In this document: piece by piece, positions 1-6,534 of the stretch | Numbering within the stretch: position 1 is the first letter of the stretch | Layout: every line of letters starts with the position of its first letter | Origin: JAGLTA01 sp034660735 | GTDB lineage: Bacteria > Patescibacteriota > Patescibacteriia > JAACEG01 | NCBI GenBank assembly: GCA_034660735.1 | Contig: JAYEJQ010000031.1 | Coordinates: 1-16,213, forward strand | DNA length: 16,213 nt | Direction: 5' to 3' | The notes under the pieces: model-generated | Seen by the model: the letters and a program-made list of their open reading frames with translations, nothing else | What the model was told of the DNA's origin: nothing | The model's database searches: none | Made by a program: the position numbers and the translations under genes

Positions 1-58
1 GATATTTTTTTTGAGAGAAAAATTAAAAAAATGTAGTTGGGATATTTAAATATAAGTA

Positions 59-86
59 TTGCAATATTTTTTAATTTTGGTATACT
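59..86 (+). promoter_or_regulatory. Probable sigma70 promoter with extended -10
   Basis: TTGCAA at 59-64, a 16-nt spacer, then TATACT at 81-86. The -10 is preceded by TGG, fitting the extended -10 TGN motif. Transcription would start near 93, just ahead of the ATG at 116. It is the only good promoter seen before the SDH-type gene at 315, which would then have a leader of about 220 nt or be co-transcribed with the small ORF at 116. Confidence 0.55.
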
Positions 87-115
87 TTAATTAAAATAAA
101 TTTTTAAAAAATATT

Positions 116-343
116 ATGCAAAATTTGAGAAAGAACAGCCCTATAACCAAAGTAGCTTCTAAAAAAACCTTGAATGCAAACAAGGTTGTTTTAAAGTCAT
201 TTAAATTTTATAAAAAAACATCAGGAATAATTGATAGAACCAATATAGCATTAGGTAAAAAAGCTGTATTTACTCCTACTCAATGTTCAACAACTAATAT
301 TAAATGCAGTTCACATGGCATCTCCTCAACGCAAAAAATTTAA
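116..343 (+). CDS. Small basic hypothetical protein (75 aa), doubtful
   Basis: I do not recognise this ORF. It begins with ATG about 30 nt after a good -10 box and encodes a lysine-, serine- and threonine-rich protein with no membrane segment, signal peptide or metal-binding motif. Its 3' end overlaps the following SDH-type gene by 29 nt in another frame, which could couple their translation. It has no visible Shine-Dalgarno, which is normal for this genome. Against it, the composition is compatible with an unselected AT-rich 5' leader, and the sequence resembles no family known to me. It could be a leader ORF controlling the downstream gene or simply untranslated leader. Position after the promoter is the only positive evidence. 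Confidence 0.3.
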   Translation: MQNLRKNSPITKVASKKTLNANKVVLKSFKFYKKTSGIIDRTNIALGKKAVFTPTQCSTTNIKCSSHGISSTQKI

Positions 344-1280
344 AACAATACAAGATTGGCATAATTTTATCGGTGAAAAAACTGAACAAAAACAACAAAT
401 GACAGGAAAGGAATTATTTGAACTCAGAAAATCTTGTTATAAAGAAATTGAGAAATTAAGGGAAAGACCTCTTTTAGTTTATGCTACAAAATTTTTAGAT
501 TCGCTTCCGTCAGGAGCGCCAAATTTTATTGACATTTCAGATGTTGATGGATTTACAGATTTGATAAATTCTATTAAATATAGTAAAAGTGTTGATGTTT
601 TATTGCACAGTCCGGGTGGAAGACCTGACGCAACAGAAAGAATCGTCACAATATTAAGAAATCAATTTGAAGAAGTAAATTTTTTAATCCCGCATTCCGC
701 TTATTCTGCGGCAACAATGTTAGCTCTTTCCGGAAATTCTATTTTATTGCATCACAGCGCAACATTGGGACCGATAGATCCTCAAATTAATGGAATTCCA
801 GCCAGATCAATTAAGAGAGGTTTTGAAAAAATAAAGGAAAAAATCAGAGAAGAAGGTCCTGAATCATTGCCGGCGTACATTCCTTTGATTGAAAAATATT
901 CTATTGAATTATTAGAATTATGCGAAGATTCTGAAAAATTATCAAAAGAATTAGTCACGGCTTGGCTTAAAGAATATATGTTTAAAAAGGAAAAAAACAC
1001 TATCAGTAAGATTAAAAAAGCTGTTGACTACTTTTCTGATTATGATAAACATTTATTACACTCAAGACCATTATCTTTAAAAAAATTAGAAAAATTTAAT
1101 CTTAATATCAAATTCGCTGATCCGATTCTTCAAGAACTTCTTTGGGAAGCATATATTTTATTGAATGGTTTTTTTAATATGACTCCTTTTGTGAAACTTT
1201 ATGAAACATTACATGGAGTATCTTGGGGAAAACAATTAATGTTAAGCCCGCAAACGCAACAAAAAATCAAAGTTAAATAA
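315..1280 (+). CDS. SDH-type Clp-fold serine protease-like protein (321 aa)
   Basis: This resembles the serine dehydrogenase proteinase family (SDH_protease), cytosolic relatives of ClpP and SppA. The oxyanion-loop motif HSPGG lies at residues 98-102. The likely nucleophile is Ser131, in HSAYSAATMLALS at 128-139, the usual position ahead of the long helix. LGPIDPQ at 151-157 is the conserved strand after the third repeat of the crotonase-like core. No signal peptide or transmembrane helix is seen, so it should act in the cytoplasm; the natural substrate of the family is unclear. The first 50 residues are polar and helical, and the C-terminal 150 residues are alpha-rich. ATG at 315 is the first in-frame start and has no Shine-Dalgarno. 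The gene converges on aspS across a shared terminator. Family assignment is good; protease activity is inferred. Confidence 0.8.
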   Translation: MASPQRKKFKTIQDWHNFIGEKTEQKQQMTGKELFELRKSCYKEIEKLRERPLLVYATKFLDSLPSGAPNFIDISDVDGFTDLINSIKYSKSVDVLLHSPGGRPDATERIVTILRNQFEEVNFLIPHSAYSAATMLALSGNSILLHHSATLGPIDPQINGIPARSIKRGFEKIKEKIREEGPESLPAYIPLIEKYSIELLELCEDSEKLSKELVTAWLKEYMFKKEKNTISKIKKAVDYFSDYDKHLLHSRPLSLKKLEKFNLNIKFADPILQELLWEAYILLNGFFNMTPFVKLYETLHGVSWGKQLMLSPQTQQKIKVK

Positions 1281-1412
1281 TTTATATTAAAATATGAATT
1301 TAAGAAATAGTTACATTATTTAATAATGGATTTATTTTTAAGATTATTTTTTTATATTTTGTAAGATTCTTTTGAATAATAATGGATAAATAATTATTAA
1401 TAATATTAATAT

Positions 1413-1442
1413 TAAAAAACGGCTTGTAAAAGCCGTTTTTTT
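1413..1442. terminator. Bidirectional intrinsic terminator
   Basis: AAAAACGGCTT and AAGCCGTTTTT form a GC-cored stem with a short loop, ending in a run of seven T on the plus strand and with an A-run on the 5' side, so it can work on both strands. It sits between the converging SDH-type gene and aspS. The rest of 1281-1469 is AT-rich with nothing else recognised. Confidence 0.85.
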
Positions 1443-1469
1443 ATGTGCTTTAAGTAAATTTTAAAAATA

Positions 1470-3245
1470 TTACTCAGTATCAATTTTTAATCCAAGTTCC
1501 TTTAACGATTTTTCATTTACTGCCGCAGGCGTATTTAGCATTAAGTCGCGGGCTTTTCCGTCTTTTGGAAAAGCCATTACTTCGCGGATGTTCGGCTCGC
1601 CAGCCAAGAGCATCACAAATCTATCAAGTCCCATCGCGATTCCGCCGTGCGGAGGAACCCCGTATTTAAACGCTTTTAGCAGATGCCCAAATCTTTCTTT
1701 TGTTTCCTGCTCTGTTAATCCCAAAATTTTGAAAATTTTATTTTGTAAATCCATTTCGTGAATTCTAATAGATCCGCCGCCGATTTCAATGCCGTTTAAT
1801 ACCAAGTCAAAACATTGCGCCCGCGTTTTTTCAGGCGCGCTATCTAATAATTTTATATCTTCAACAAGAGGCATCGTAAACGGATGATGCGCCGAGCCAA
1901 GTTTTCCTGTTTCTTTACTTTTTTCAAATAACGGAAAATCAACAACCCATAAATAAGCCAATTTATCTTTCGGGATGATTTTTAATTTTTTAGCGCATTC
2001 AATTCTTACAGCGCCTAAGGCGTCGCACACGATTTGAAAATTATCAGCTCCAAAAAAAACAATATCTCCAGATTTTGCGCTGACTTTTTCAGTAATTTTT
2101 TTAGATAACTCGTCGCCTAAAAATTTTACAATTGGCGATTGCAACGAACCATCATCTTTAATTATAATATACGCCAACCCTTTCGCGCCGTTATCAACAG
2201 CAATACGGGTTAAATCGTCAATCTCTTTTCTGCTGAATTTCGCGCCATTTTTAATTTTTAAAGCATGGACAACCCCGCTGTTTTTAACAGCATTTGCAAA
2301 TACGGCAAATTCGCAATTTTTTATCATTTCGGTAATAGGCTTAATCTCAAAGTCATATCTAATATCTGGCTTGTCTGATCCGTATTTTACCATTGCTTCT
2401 TGCCAAGTAATGCGCGGAAAAGGAGTTTGTTTCATTTTTTTGTCTTGAACAATTTTTTTAGTCACCTCTATAAAACAGCCTTCCATTATTTCAATAATAT
2501 CTTCCTGCTCCGCGAAACTCATTTCAATCTCAAACTGGGTAAATTCTGGCTGGCGGTCTCCGCGAAGATCTTCGTCGCGGAAGCATCGCGGAATTTGGAA
2601 GTATTTATCAACACCGCCAACCATTAAAAGCTGTTTTAACTGCTGTGGGCTTTGCGGCAAGACATAAAATTTCCCTTTGTCAATTCTTGACGGAACTAAA
2701 TATTCGCGGCTTCCTTCTGGAGTGTCTTTGATTAAACAAGGAGTTTCTATATCTATAAATCCGTTTTTATAAAAATAGTCTCTGATCAATTTTGTTGTTC
2801 GGTTCCTCAACTCTAAATTTTTCAACATTTTTTTTCGCCTTAGATCAATATATCTGTATTTCATCCTAAGTTCTTCGTTTGCCTCCTTGCTTTTGTCTTC
2901 AGAAATTTCAAAAGGCGGAGTTTTTGATTTGGAAAATATTTTGATTTTATCACAGTCAACTTCTATCTCCCCAGTAATCAATTTTTTATTTATCATATTA
3001 TTCGGACGCAAAACAATTTTTCCTTCCGCTTGAATAACCCATTCGCTTCTAATTTTATCGGCTTCACTGAAAGCTTCTTGTGAAATTTTAGGATTAAAAG
3101 TGATTTGTGTCAAGCCGTATCTATCCCGCAGATCAATAAAAATTATTCCTCCATGATCGCGGCGGCTATGCGCCCAGCCAGCGATTTTTACTCTTTTGCC
3201 AGCATCTTTTTTTGTTAATTGTCCGCAAGTGTGTGTTCGCAACAT
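1470..3245 (-). CDS. aspS: Aspartyl-tRNA synthetase, bacterial type (591 aa)
   Basis: Class II synthetase that charges tRNA-Asp, full length for the bacterial form that contains the inserted GAD domain. The N-terminal OB fold (about 1-105) carries WAHSRRDHGGIIFIDLRDR. Motif 1 is around 155-169. The flipping loop TPEGSREYLVPSR is at 175-187. Motif 2, RCFRDEDLRGDRQPEFTQ, is at 220-237. Motif 3, GIAMGLDRFVMLLAG, lies near the C-terminus. Residue 31 is His; my recollection is that His at this position marks non-discriminating AspRS that also makes Asp-tRNA-Asn (as in Pseudomonas), so a GatCAB transamidation route to Asn-tRNA is possible. The start ATG (complement of 3243-3245) gives the usual MLRTHTCG beginning. 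It is divergent from rpmA and has no clear Shine-Dalgarno. Confidence 0.97.
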   Translation of the reverse strand: MLRTHTCGQLTKKDAGKRVKIAGWAHSRRDHGGIIFIDLRDRYGLTQITFNPKISQEAFSEADKIRSEWVIQAEGKIVLRPNNMINKKLITGEIEVDCDKIKIFSKSKTPPFEISEDKSKEANEELRMKYRYIDLRRKKMLKNLELRNRTTKLIRDYFYKNGFIDIETPCLIKDTPEGSREYLVPSRIDKGKFYVLPQSPQQLKQLLMVGGVDKYFQIPRCFRDEDLRGDRQPEFTQFEIEMSFAEQEDIIEIMEGCFIEVTKKIVQDKKMKQTPFPRITWQEAMVKYGSDKPDIRYDFEIKPITEMIKNCEFAVFANAVKNSGVVHALKIKNGAKFSRKEIDDLTRIAVDNGAKGLAYIIIKDDGSLQSPIVKFLGDELSKKITEKVSAKSGDIVFFGADNFQIVCDALGAVRIECAKKLKIIPKDKLAYLWVVDFPLFEKSKETGKLGSAHHPFTMPLVEDIKLLDSAPEKTRAQCFDLVLNGIEIGGGSIRIHEMDLQNKIFKILGLTEQETKERFGHLLKAFKYGVPPHGGIAMGLDRFVMLLAGEPNIREVMAFPKDGKARDLMLNTPAAVNEKSLKELGLKIDTE

Positions 3246-3248
3246 ATG

Positions 3249-3272
3249 AAAATGTTAAAATGTTAAAATGTT
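3249..3272. repeat. Three tandem copies of AAAATGTT
   Basis: An 8-nt unit is repeated three times exactly, immediately upstream of the aspS start (in its 5' leader on the minus strand). Such a tract can gain or lose units by slippage. No function is evident. Confidence 0.8.
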
Positions 3273-3364
3273 AAGATGTATTTGATATTACTTTGAATTT
3301 TTACTTTTGGCAATAGCAGATACAAATTATATATAAAAAAGCGGTTATTATTTTTTGCGCTGGG

Positions 3365-3392
3365 TTGACAAAATTGGAAAATTTGATATGGT
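3365..3392 (+). promoter_or_regulatory. Probable promoter for rpmA-rsmI
   Basis: A perfect -35 TTGACA at 3365-3370 is followed after 16 nt by TATGGT (3387-3392). A better -10, TATAAT, lies at 3394-3399 but is 23 nt away, so which hexamer is used is unclear. Either places the transcript start 10-20 nt before the rpmA ATG at 3421. Confidence 0.55.
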
Positions 3393-3420
3393 TTATAATA
3401 AATAATTTAAATACAAATAT

Positions 3421-3711
3421 ATGGCACATAGAAAAGCAGGCGGAACAGCGAGTAACCTTCGCGATTCAAGATCACAGCGATTAGGCGTAAAATTGCATGA
3501 CGGGCAGTTTGCCAAATCAGGGTCTATTATTATACGCCAACGAGGCACAAAATTTCATCTTGGAGAAAATGTGATGTTTGGCAAAGATTACACAATTTTT
3601 TCTGTTATTGAAGGGAAAGTAAAATTTTCCACAAAAACGCTTAAAAAATATGACGGAAGTCTTAAAAAGACCAAGATTGTGAGCGTTTTAAAAGATAACG
3701 TTAAAAATTAA
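3421..3711 (+). CDS. rpmA: 50S ribosomal protein L27 (96 aa)
   Basis: Component of the large ribosomal subunit near the peptidyl transferase centre. The protein begins MAHRKAGG, the mature-type N-terminus of bL27, followed by SRSQRLGVK, the conserved IIIRQRGTKFHLGENV core and GKDYTIFSVIEG. It has no cleavable N-terminal extension of the Firmicutes kind. Length is normal to slightly long because of a lysine-rich C-terminus. It is normally paired with rplU (L21), which is not adjacent here; instead rsmI follows after 5 nt. No Shine-Dalgarno is seen before the ATG. Confidence 0.97.
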   Translation: MAHRKAGGTASNLRDSRSQRLGVKLHDGQFAKSGSIIIRQRGTKFHLGENVMFGKDYTIFSVIEGKVKFSTKTLKKYDGSLKKTKIVSVLKDNVKN

Positions 3712-3716
3712 AATTG

Positions 3717-4433
3717 ATGAACTGCAAAATAGGAACTTTATATGTTGTCGCGACGCCGATAGGAAATTTAGAAGATATAACTTTAAGGGCGCTTAAAATT
3801 TTAAAAATGGCTGATTTTGTTTTGTGTGAAGATACGCGCGTTACAAGTAAGTTGCTGTCTCATTATGAAATTAAATCATCAACTATTTCTTGCCATCATC
3901 ATTCTGACCTGAAAAAAATAAACCATATTTTAGATTTATTAGAGCATGGAAAAAATTTAGCTTTGGTTTCTGACGCTGGAACACCAACAATATCTGATCC
4001 GGGCGGAAAATTAATTGAAGCCATAATAAAAAAATTTGGCAATACAACAAAGATTGAACCTATTCCAGGACCATCAGCGGTTATTGCGGCGCTATCTATC
4101 GCTGGCGTTCCAGCTGATAAGTTTATTTTTTTAGGTTTTCCTCCGCATAAAAAAGGGAGGCAAAAATTTTTAGGCAAGATTGCTAATAGTGAAATCACGA
4201 CAGTTGTTTATGAATCAAAACACAGAATAATTAAATTTTTAGAAGAGTTAAATTTAATTATTGAACAAAAAAGAGAGGTTAATGAAAAATTTAATTTTAA
4301 AATAATCGTTTGTCGCGAACTTACTAAAATGCACGAAACGATCTATCGCGGAAATATAAATGATATTTTAAAAAAGATAAGAGAGAATAAACAGGCGCAG
4401 AAAGGGGAGTTTGTAGTTGTGATTGCGAAATAG
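3717..4433 (+). CDS. rsmI: 16S rRNA 2'-O-methyltransferase RsmI (238 aa)
   Basis: Tetrapyrrole-methylase-fold enzyme that uses S-adenosylmethionine to methylate the ribose of C1402 in 16S rRNA at the decoding centre. Signature stretches are LYVVATPIGNLEDITLRAL (8-26), LCEDTR (36-41), LVSDAGTPTISDPG (83-96), PIPGPSAVIAALSIAG (115-130) and FLGFPPHKKGRQ (138-149). At 238 residues it is shorter than the roughly 280-residue E. coli form and lacks most of the C-terminal extension, common in reduced genomes. I chose ATG at 3717; a TTG codon at 3714 is in frame but adds one residue without support. It sits 5 nt after rpmA, so the two are probably co-transcribed, and a strong terminator follows. Confidence 0.95.
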   Translation: MNCKIGTLYVVATPIGNLEDITLRALKILKMADFVLCEDTRVTSKLLSHYEIKSSTISCHHHSDLKKINHILDLLEHGKNLALVSDAGTPTISDPGGKLIEAIIKKFGNTTKIEPIPGPSAVIAALSIAGVPADKFIFLGFPPHKKGRQKFLGKIANSEITTVVYESKHRIIKFLEELNLIIEQKREVNEKFNFKIIVCRELTKMHETIYRGNINDILKKIRENKQAQKGEFVVVIAK

Positions 4434-4456
4434 CTAACAAAAATTTTATTAAAAGA

Positions 4457-4494
4457 TAAACCCGATGGAAGCGCTATCATCCATCGGGTTTTTG
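4457..4494. terminator. Intrinsic terminator after rsmI
   Basis: AAACCCGATGG and CCATCGGGTTT pair as an 11-bp stem around a 12-nt loop (4471-4480 plus two flanking bases), followed by TTTTTG. An A-rich 5' side makes it plausible for minus-strand transcripts of the zinc-ribbon gene too. A second apparent copy at 4684-4721 is part of the duplicated contig end, not a second terminator. Confidence 0.85.
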
Positions 4495-4551
4495 TATTGA
4501 TGCTATATCACCTCCTTTTAATAAAAATGAAAAAACTTGAGTTTTTGTTGT

Positions 4552-4651
4552 NNNNNNNNNNNNNNNNNNNNNNNNNNNNNNNNNNNNNNNNNNNNNNNNN
4601 NNNNNNNNNNNNNNNNNNNNNNNNNNNNNNNNNNNNNNNNNNNNNNNNNNN
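4552..4651. other. 100-N assembly gap, probably not a real gap
   Basis: Exactly 100 N. The 127 bases before it (4425-4551) are repeated exactly by the 127 bases after it (4652-4778). This is what results when two contigs sharing one k-mer of 127 are scaffolded with a fixed spacer instead of being merged. The true sequence most likely has one copy and no unknown bases. Confidence 0.9.
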
Positions 4652-4778
4652 GCGAAATAGCTAACAAAAATTTTATTAAAAGATAAACCCGATGGAAGCG
4701 CTATCATCCATCGGGTTTTTGTATTGATGCTATATCACCTCCTTTTAATAAAAATGAAAAAACTTGAGTTTTTGTTGT
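4652..4778. repeat. Exact 127-bp duplicate of 4425-4551 (contig overlap)
   Basis: Repeats the last 3 codons of rsmI, its terminator and the 3' end of the minus-strand zinc-ribbon gene. The length matches its partner at the second gap (also 127 bp), which argues for an assembly artefact rather than a biological duplication. Confidence 0.9.
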
Positions 4779-4942
4779 TGATTAAATGCTATCAACAACT
4801 CATTAAAAAGCCTTTTGGCTTTTTCTATCTCTTCTTTTTTCCCTTTTTTTTTGCCCAAGCAAATCGGGCAATCAAAGAAGAAAAAAAACTTTCCCGAGCC
4901 ACCGCACTCGGGACATACAATTTCCGAATTTTCTTTTTTCAT
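4745..4942 (-). CDS. Small zinc-ribbon protein (65 aa)
   Basis: I do not recognise a specific family. The N-terminal half carries CPECGGSG (Cys10, Cys13) and CPICLG (Cys25, Cys28), two CxxC knuckles like those of DnaJ-type or rubredoxin-like zinc ribbons, so one Zn ion is probably bound. The middle is a lysine/glutamate-rich helix and the end is aromatic (KFFHFY). The start is well supported: AGGAGGGT ends 5 nt before the ATG, the strongest Shine-Dalgarno of any gene here. It is divergent from rmuC and convergent with rsmI. Inside the gene, AAAAAGCC-TTTT-GGCTTTTT (4805-4824) forms a terminator-like hairpin on either strand. The stop lies 1 nt before another perfect SD-like sequence. Function unknown; a nucleic-acid or protein-binding role is a guess. 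Confidence 0.7.
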   Translation of the reverse strand: MKKENSEIVCPECGGSGKFFFFFDCPICLGKKKGKKEEIEKAKRLFNELLIAFNQQQKLKFFHFY

Positions 4943-4946
4943 TTTT

Positions 4947-4954
4947 ACCCTCCT
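4947..4954 (-). promoter_or_regulatory. Strong Shine-Dalgarno of the zinc-ribbon gene
   Basis: On the minus strand the sequence reads AGGAGGGT followed by AAAA and ATG. It is notable because most genes in the window start without any visible SD, and it fixes the start at 4942. Confidence 0.75.
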
Positions 4955-5018
4955 TTTTATTTTTTTATTGTAATTTAAGCATATTATATTATTTTTGTAA
5001 AATAAATTTGCTTTATTT

Positions 5019-5047
5019 TTGGTTTTTTTGTAAGATAGTAATATAAT
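5019..5047 (+). promoter_or_regulatory. Probable promoter of rmuC
   Basis: TTGGTT (5019-5024), a 17-nt spacer, then a perfect TATAAT (5042-5047). Predicted start near 5054, about 10 nt before the ATG at 5064, leaving almost no room for an SD; none is present. Confidence 0.6.
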
Positions 5048-5063
5048 TTTTAAATTTTAAAAT

Positions 5064-6107
5064 ATGGATAATCAAATAGTTCTAATTTTAGTTTTAGTTG
5101 TTGGTTTCGCAATTATTCTCTATTTTTTAAATAAAAAATTTACGGAATTAAATAAAGATAAAAAAGATGATCAGAGTTTAATATTTTTGCAAAATCAGAT
5201 AAGCGAGATAAGTAAAGTTTTAGACAGCCGCCTTAGTGAATCAACAAAAATGATGCATGGGCAGTTTAATCAGAGCGCTAAAATCATCACGGATATTACA
5301 GAGAAACTGACAAAACTTGACGATACTTCAAAACAGGTTTTAGATCTAAAAGCGCCACTGAGGAATTTAGAAGATATTTTAAAAAATCCGAAACAACGCG
5401 GGATTTTTGGCGAATATCAATTAGAATTGATTTTGAAAAATGTTCTGCCGCCCGCAACTTACAAAATGCAGTATGATTTTGGCGACGGCGACATTGTTGA
5501 CGCCGCGGTTTTCGTGAAAGAAAAAATTATTCCGATAGATTCAAAATTTTCTTTAGAAAATTATAATCGCATTGTTGCTGAAAAAAATCCAACCGAACGA
5601 GAAAAACTTGAAAAAATTTTTAAATTAGACTTGAAAAAAAGAATTGACGAAACCGCTAAATATATTAAGCCGCAAAAAAATACAATGGATTTCGCGTTTA
5701 TGTTTATCCCAGCAGAAGGGATTTATTATGATTTATTGGTCAATCAAGTCGGAGCGGTTAAGGTGAATACGCGTGATTTAATTGAATACGCTTTCCGCGA
5801 CAAGCATGTCGTGATTGTTTCCCCGACTTCATTTTACGCTTATCTGCAGATGGTTTTGCAAGGGCTGAATGCGTTGCAAATAGAAGAAGGCGCAAAAGAG
5901 ATAAAAAAAAATGTAGAATTTCTCGGCAGGCACATTAAAAGTTATGAGGAATATTTAAAAAAGATGGGGAATAGTCTGGGCGTGACCGTTAGCCATTACA
6001 ACAGCGCGTATAAAGAGTTTAAAAAAGTTGACAAGGATGTCGTGAAAATAGCCGGTGGCGATCCAAAAGTTGAAGCAATGGAATTAGATCGCCCGAAAAT
6101 TGAATAA
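5064..6107 (+). CDS. rmuC: RmuC-family DNA recombination protein (347 aa)
   Basis: RmuC proteins are linked genetically to limiting recombination at inverted repeats and carry a PD-(D/E)xK nuclease-like fold. An N-terminal membrane anchor is clear at residues 4-22 (all hydrophobic), followed by a coiled-coil-like stretch to about 100. The conserved core starts with LKNPKQRGIFGEYQLELIL (106-124) and includes VDAAVFV (145-151) and IPIDSKFSLENY (156-167), where Asp159 and Lys161 sit at the nuclease-like positions, then FAFMFIPAEGIYYDLL. Length is short for the family (E. coli about 475) but the core is complete. It would be anchored to the inner face of the membrane. The ATG at 5064 follows a good promoter. 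Its presence beside long inverted repeats is suggestive but may be chance. Confidence 0.92.
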   Translation: MDNQIVLILVLVVGFAIILYFLNKKFTELNKDKKDDQSLIFLQNQISEISKVLDSRLSESTKMMHGQFNQSAKIITDITEKLTKLDDTSKQVLDLKAPLRNLEDILKNPKQRGIFGEYQLELILKNVLPPATYKMQYDFGDGDIVDAAVFVKEKIIPIDSKFSLENYNRIVAEKNPTEREKLEKIFKLDLKKRIDETAKYIKPQKNTMDFAFMFIPAEGIYYDLLVNQVGAVKVNTRDLIEYAFRDKHVVIVSPTSFYAYLQMVLQGLNALQIEEGAKEIKKNVEFLGRHIKSYEEYLKKMGNSLGVTVSHYNSAYKEFKKVDKDVVKIAGGDPKVEAMELDRPKIE

Positions 6108-6153
6108 ACATTTTAATAAATTACCAATTTTTAATCACCAATTTTTAATCAAT

Positions 6154-6242
6154 TTTTAAATTATAAATAAAAAGCGCTAAATCCAAAATTATAAATCACA
6201 AATAAATCACAAATTCAAATTTTTAAAATCCAAAATATCATC
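6154..6242 (+). repeat. Left arm of an exact 89-bp inverted repeat
   Basis: These 89 bases are the exact reverse complement of 15562-15650. The similarity continues, less exactly, on both sides: into TTACCAATTT filler on the left and into the ATCCACA/GC-palindrome block on the right. It includes the phrase AAGCGCTAAATCC. It lies in the 427-nt non-coding stretch 6108-6534, the rest of which is covered by the hairpins listed next. Confidence 0.9.
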
Positions 6243-6259
6243 TTAATCCACAAATGTTA

Positions 6260-6283
6260 CCCCGCTGCTCGCGAGCGGCGGGG
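6260..6283. repeat. GC-rich 24-nt palindrome, copy 1
   Basis: CCCCGCTGCTCG is followed directly by its near-perfect inverse, a GC island in AT-rich DNA. On this strand the only non-Watson-Crick pair is U-G. It is preceded by a degenerate repeat unit (6234-6252) and followed by GGAATGACA, a variant of the TGTCA end of the element family seen at 13304-13478 and 15376-15527. It looks like a decayed or composite copy. Confidence 0.8.
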
Positions 6284-6393
6284 CGGAATGACAATATTTT
6301 ATGTTTCGTAATTTAAAAATATTTAGTTACTATCAAAGTGTAAATTTTTCGGCTATTATCTTGAAATTACAATTTATTTTTTTCAAAAAAAAT

Positions 6394-6425
6394 CCCCCAT
6401 ATCTATTTGATTTTTAGATAGGGGG
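6394..6425 (-). terminator. Strong hairpin, terminator-like on the minus strand
   Basis: CCCCC-A-TATCTA pairs with TAGATA-GGGGG (11 bp with one bulged A, 9-nt loop). On the minus strand it ends in ATTTTTTTTG, a proper U-tract; on the plus strand the tail TTATTCC is poor. No minus-strand gene is visible to its right, so it may end an unseen antisense transcript or simply work inefficiently for rmuC. Confidence 0.6.
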
Positions 6426-6428
6426 TTA

Positions 6429-6445
6429 TTCCGTCGCGGACGGAA
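6429..6445. repeat. Perfect hairpin TTCCGTC-GCG-GACGGAA
   Basis: Seven perfect pairs around GCG, starting 4 nt after the preceding hairpin. GC-rich against its surroundings. Could be an operator or a structured part of an untranslated RNA. Confidence 0.7.
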
Positions 6446-6470
6446 GGTTATAGTGTTAATATTTGCGTTG

Positions 6471-6499
6471 GTAATTTGGCGATACATTCGCCAAATTAC
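6471..6499. repeat. Perfect 12-bp hairpin before the nucleotidyltransferase gene
   Basis: GTAATTTGGCGA and TCGCCAAATTAC are exact inverses around TACAT. Third hairpin in about 105 nt, ending 35 nt before the ATG at 6535. It resembles a short mobile palindrome or a 5'-leader structure; the sequence alone does not decide. Confidence 0.75.
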
Positions 6500-6534
6500 A
6501 AAGAACTATTTTTAGTAAATCATAAAAATAAAAT

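Noticed and set aside
4477..4707. Minus-strand ORF across the N gap
   Set aside because: It exists only because of the N run and reads the antisense of rsmI and its terminator.
4724..4978. 84-aa plus-strand ORF
   Set aside because: Antisense of the zinc-ribbon gene, which has conserved CxxC pairs and a strong SD; the plus frame is low-complexity Phe/Lys.
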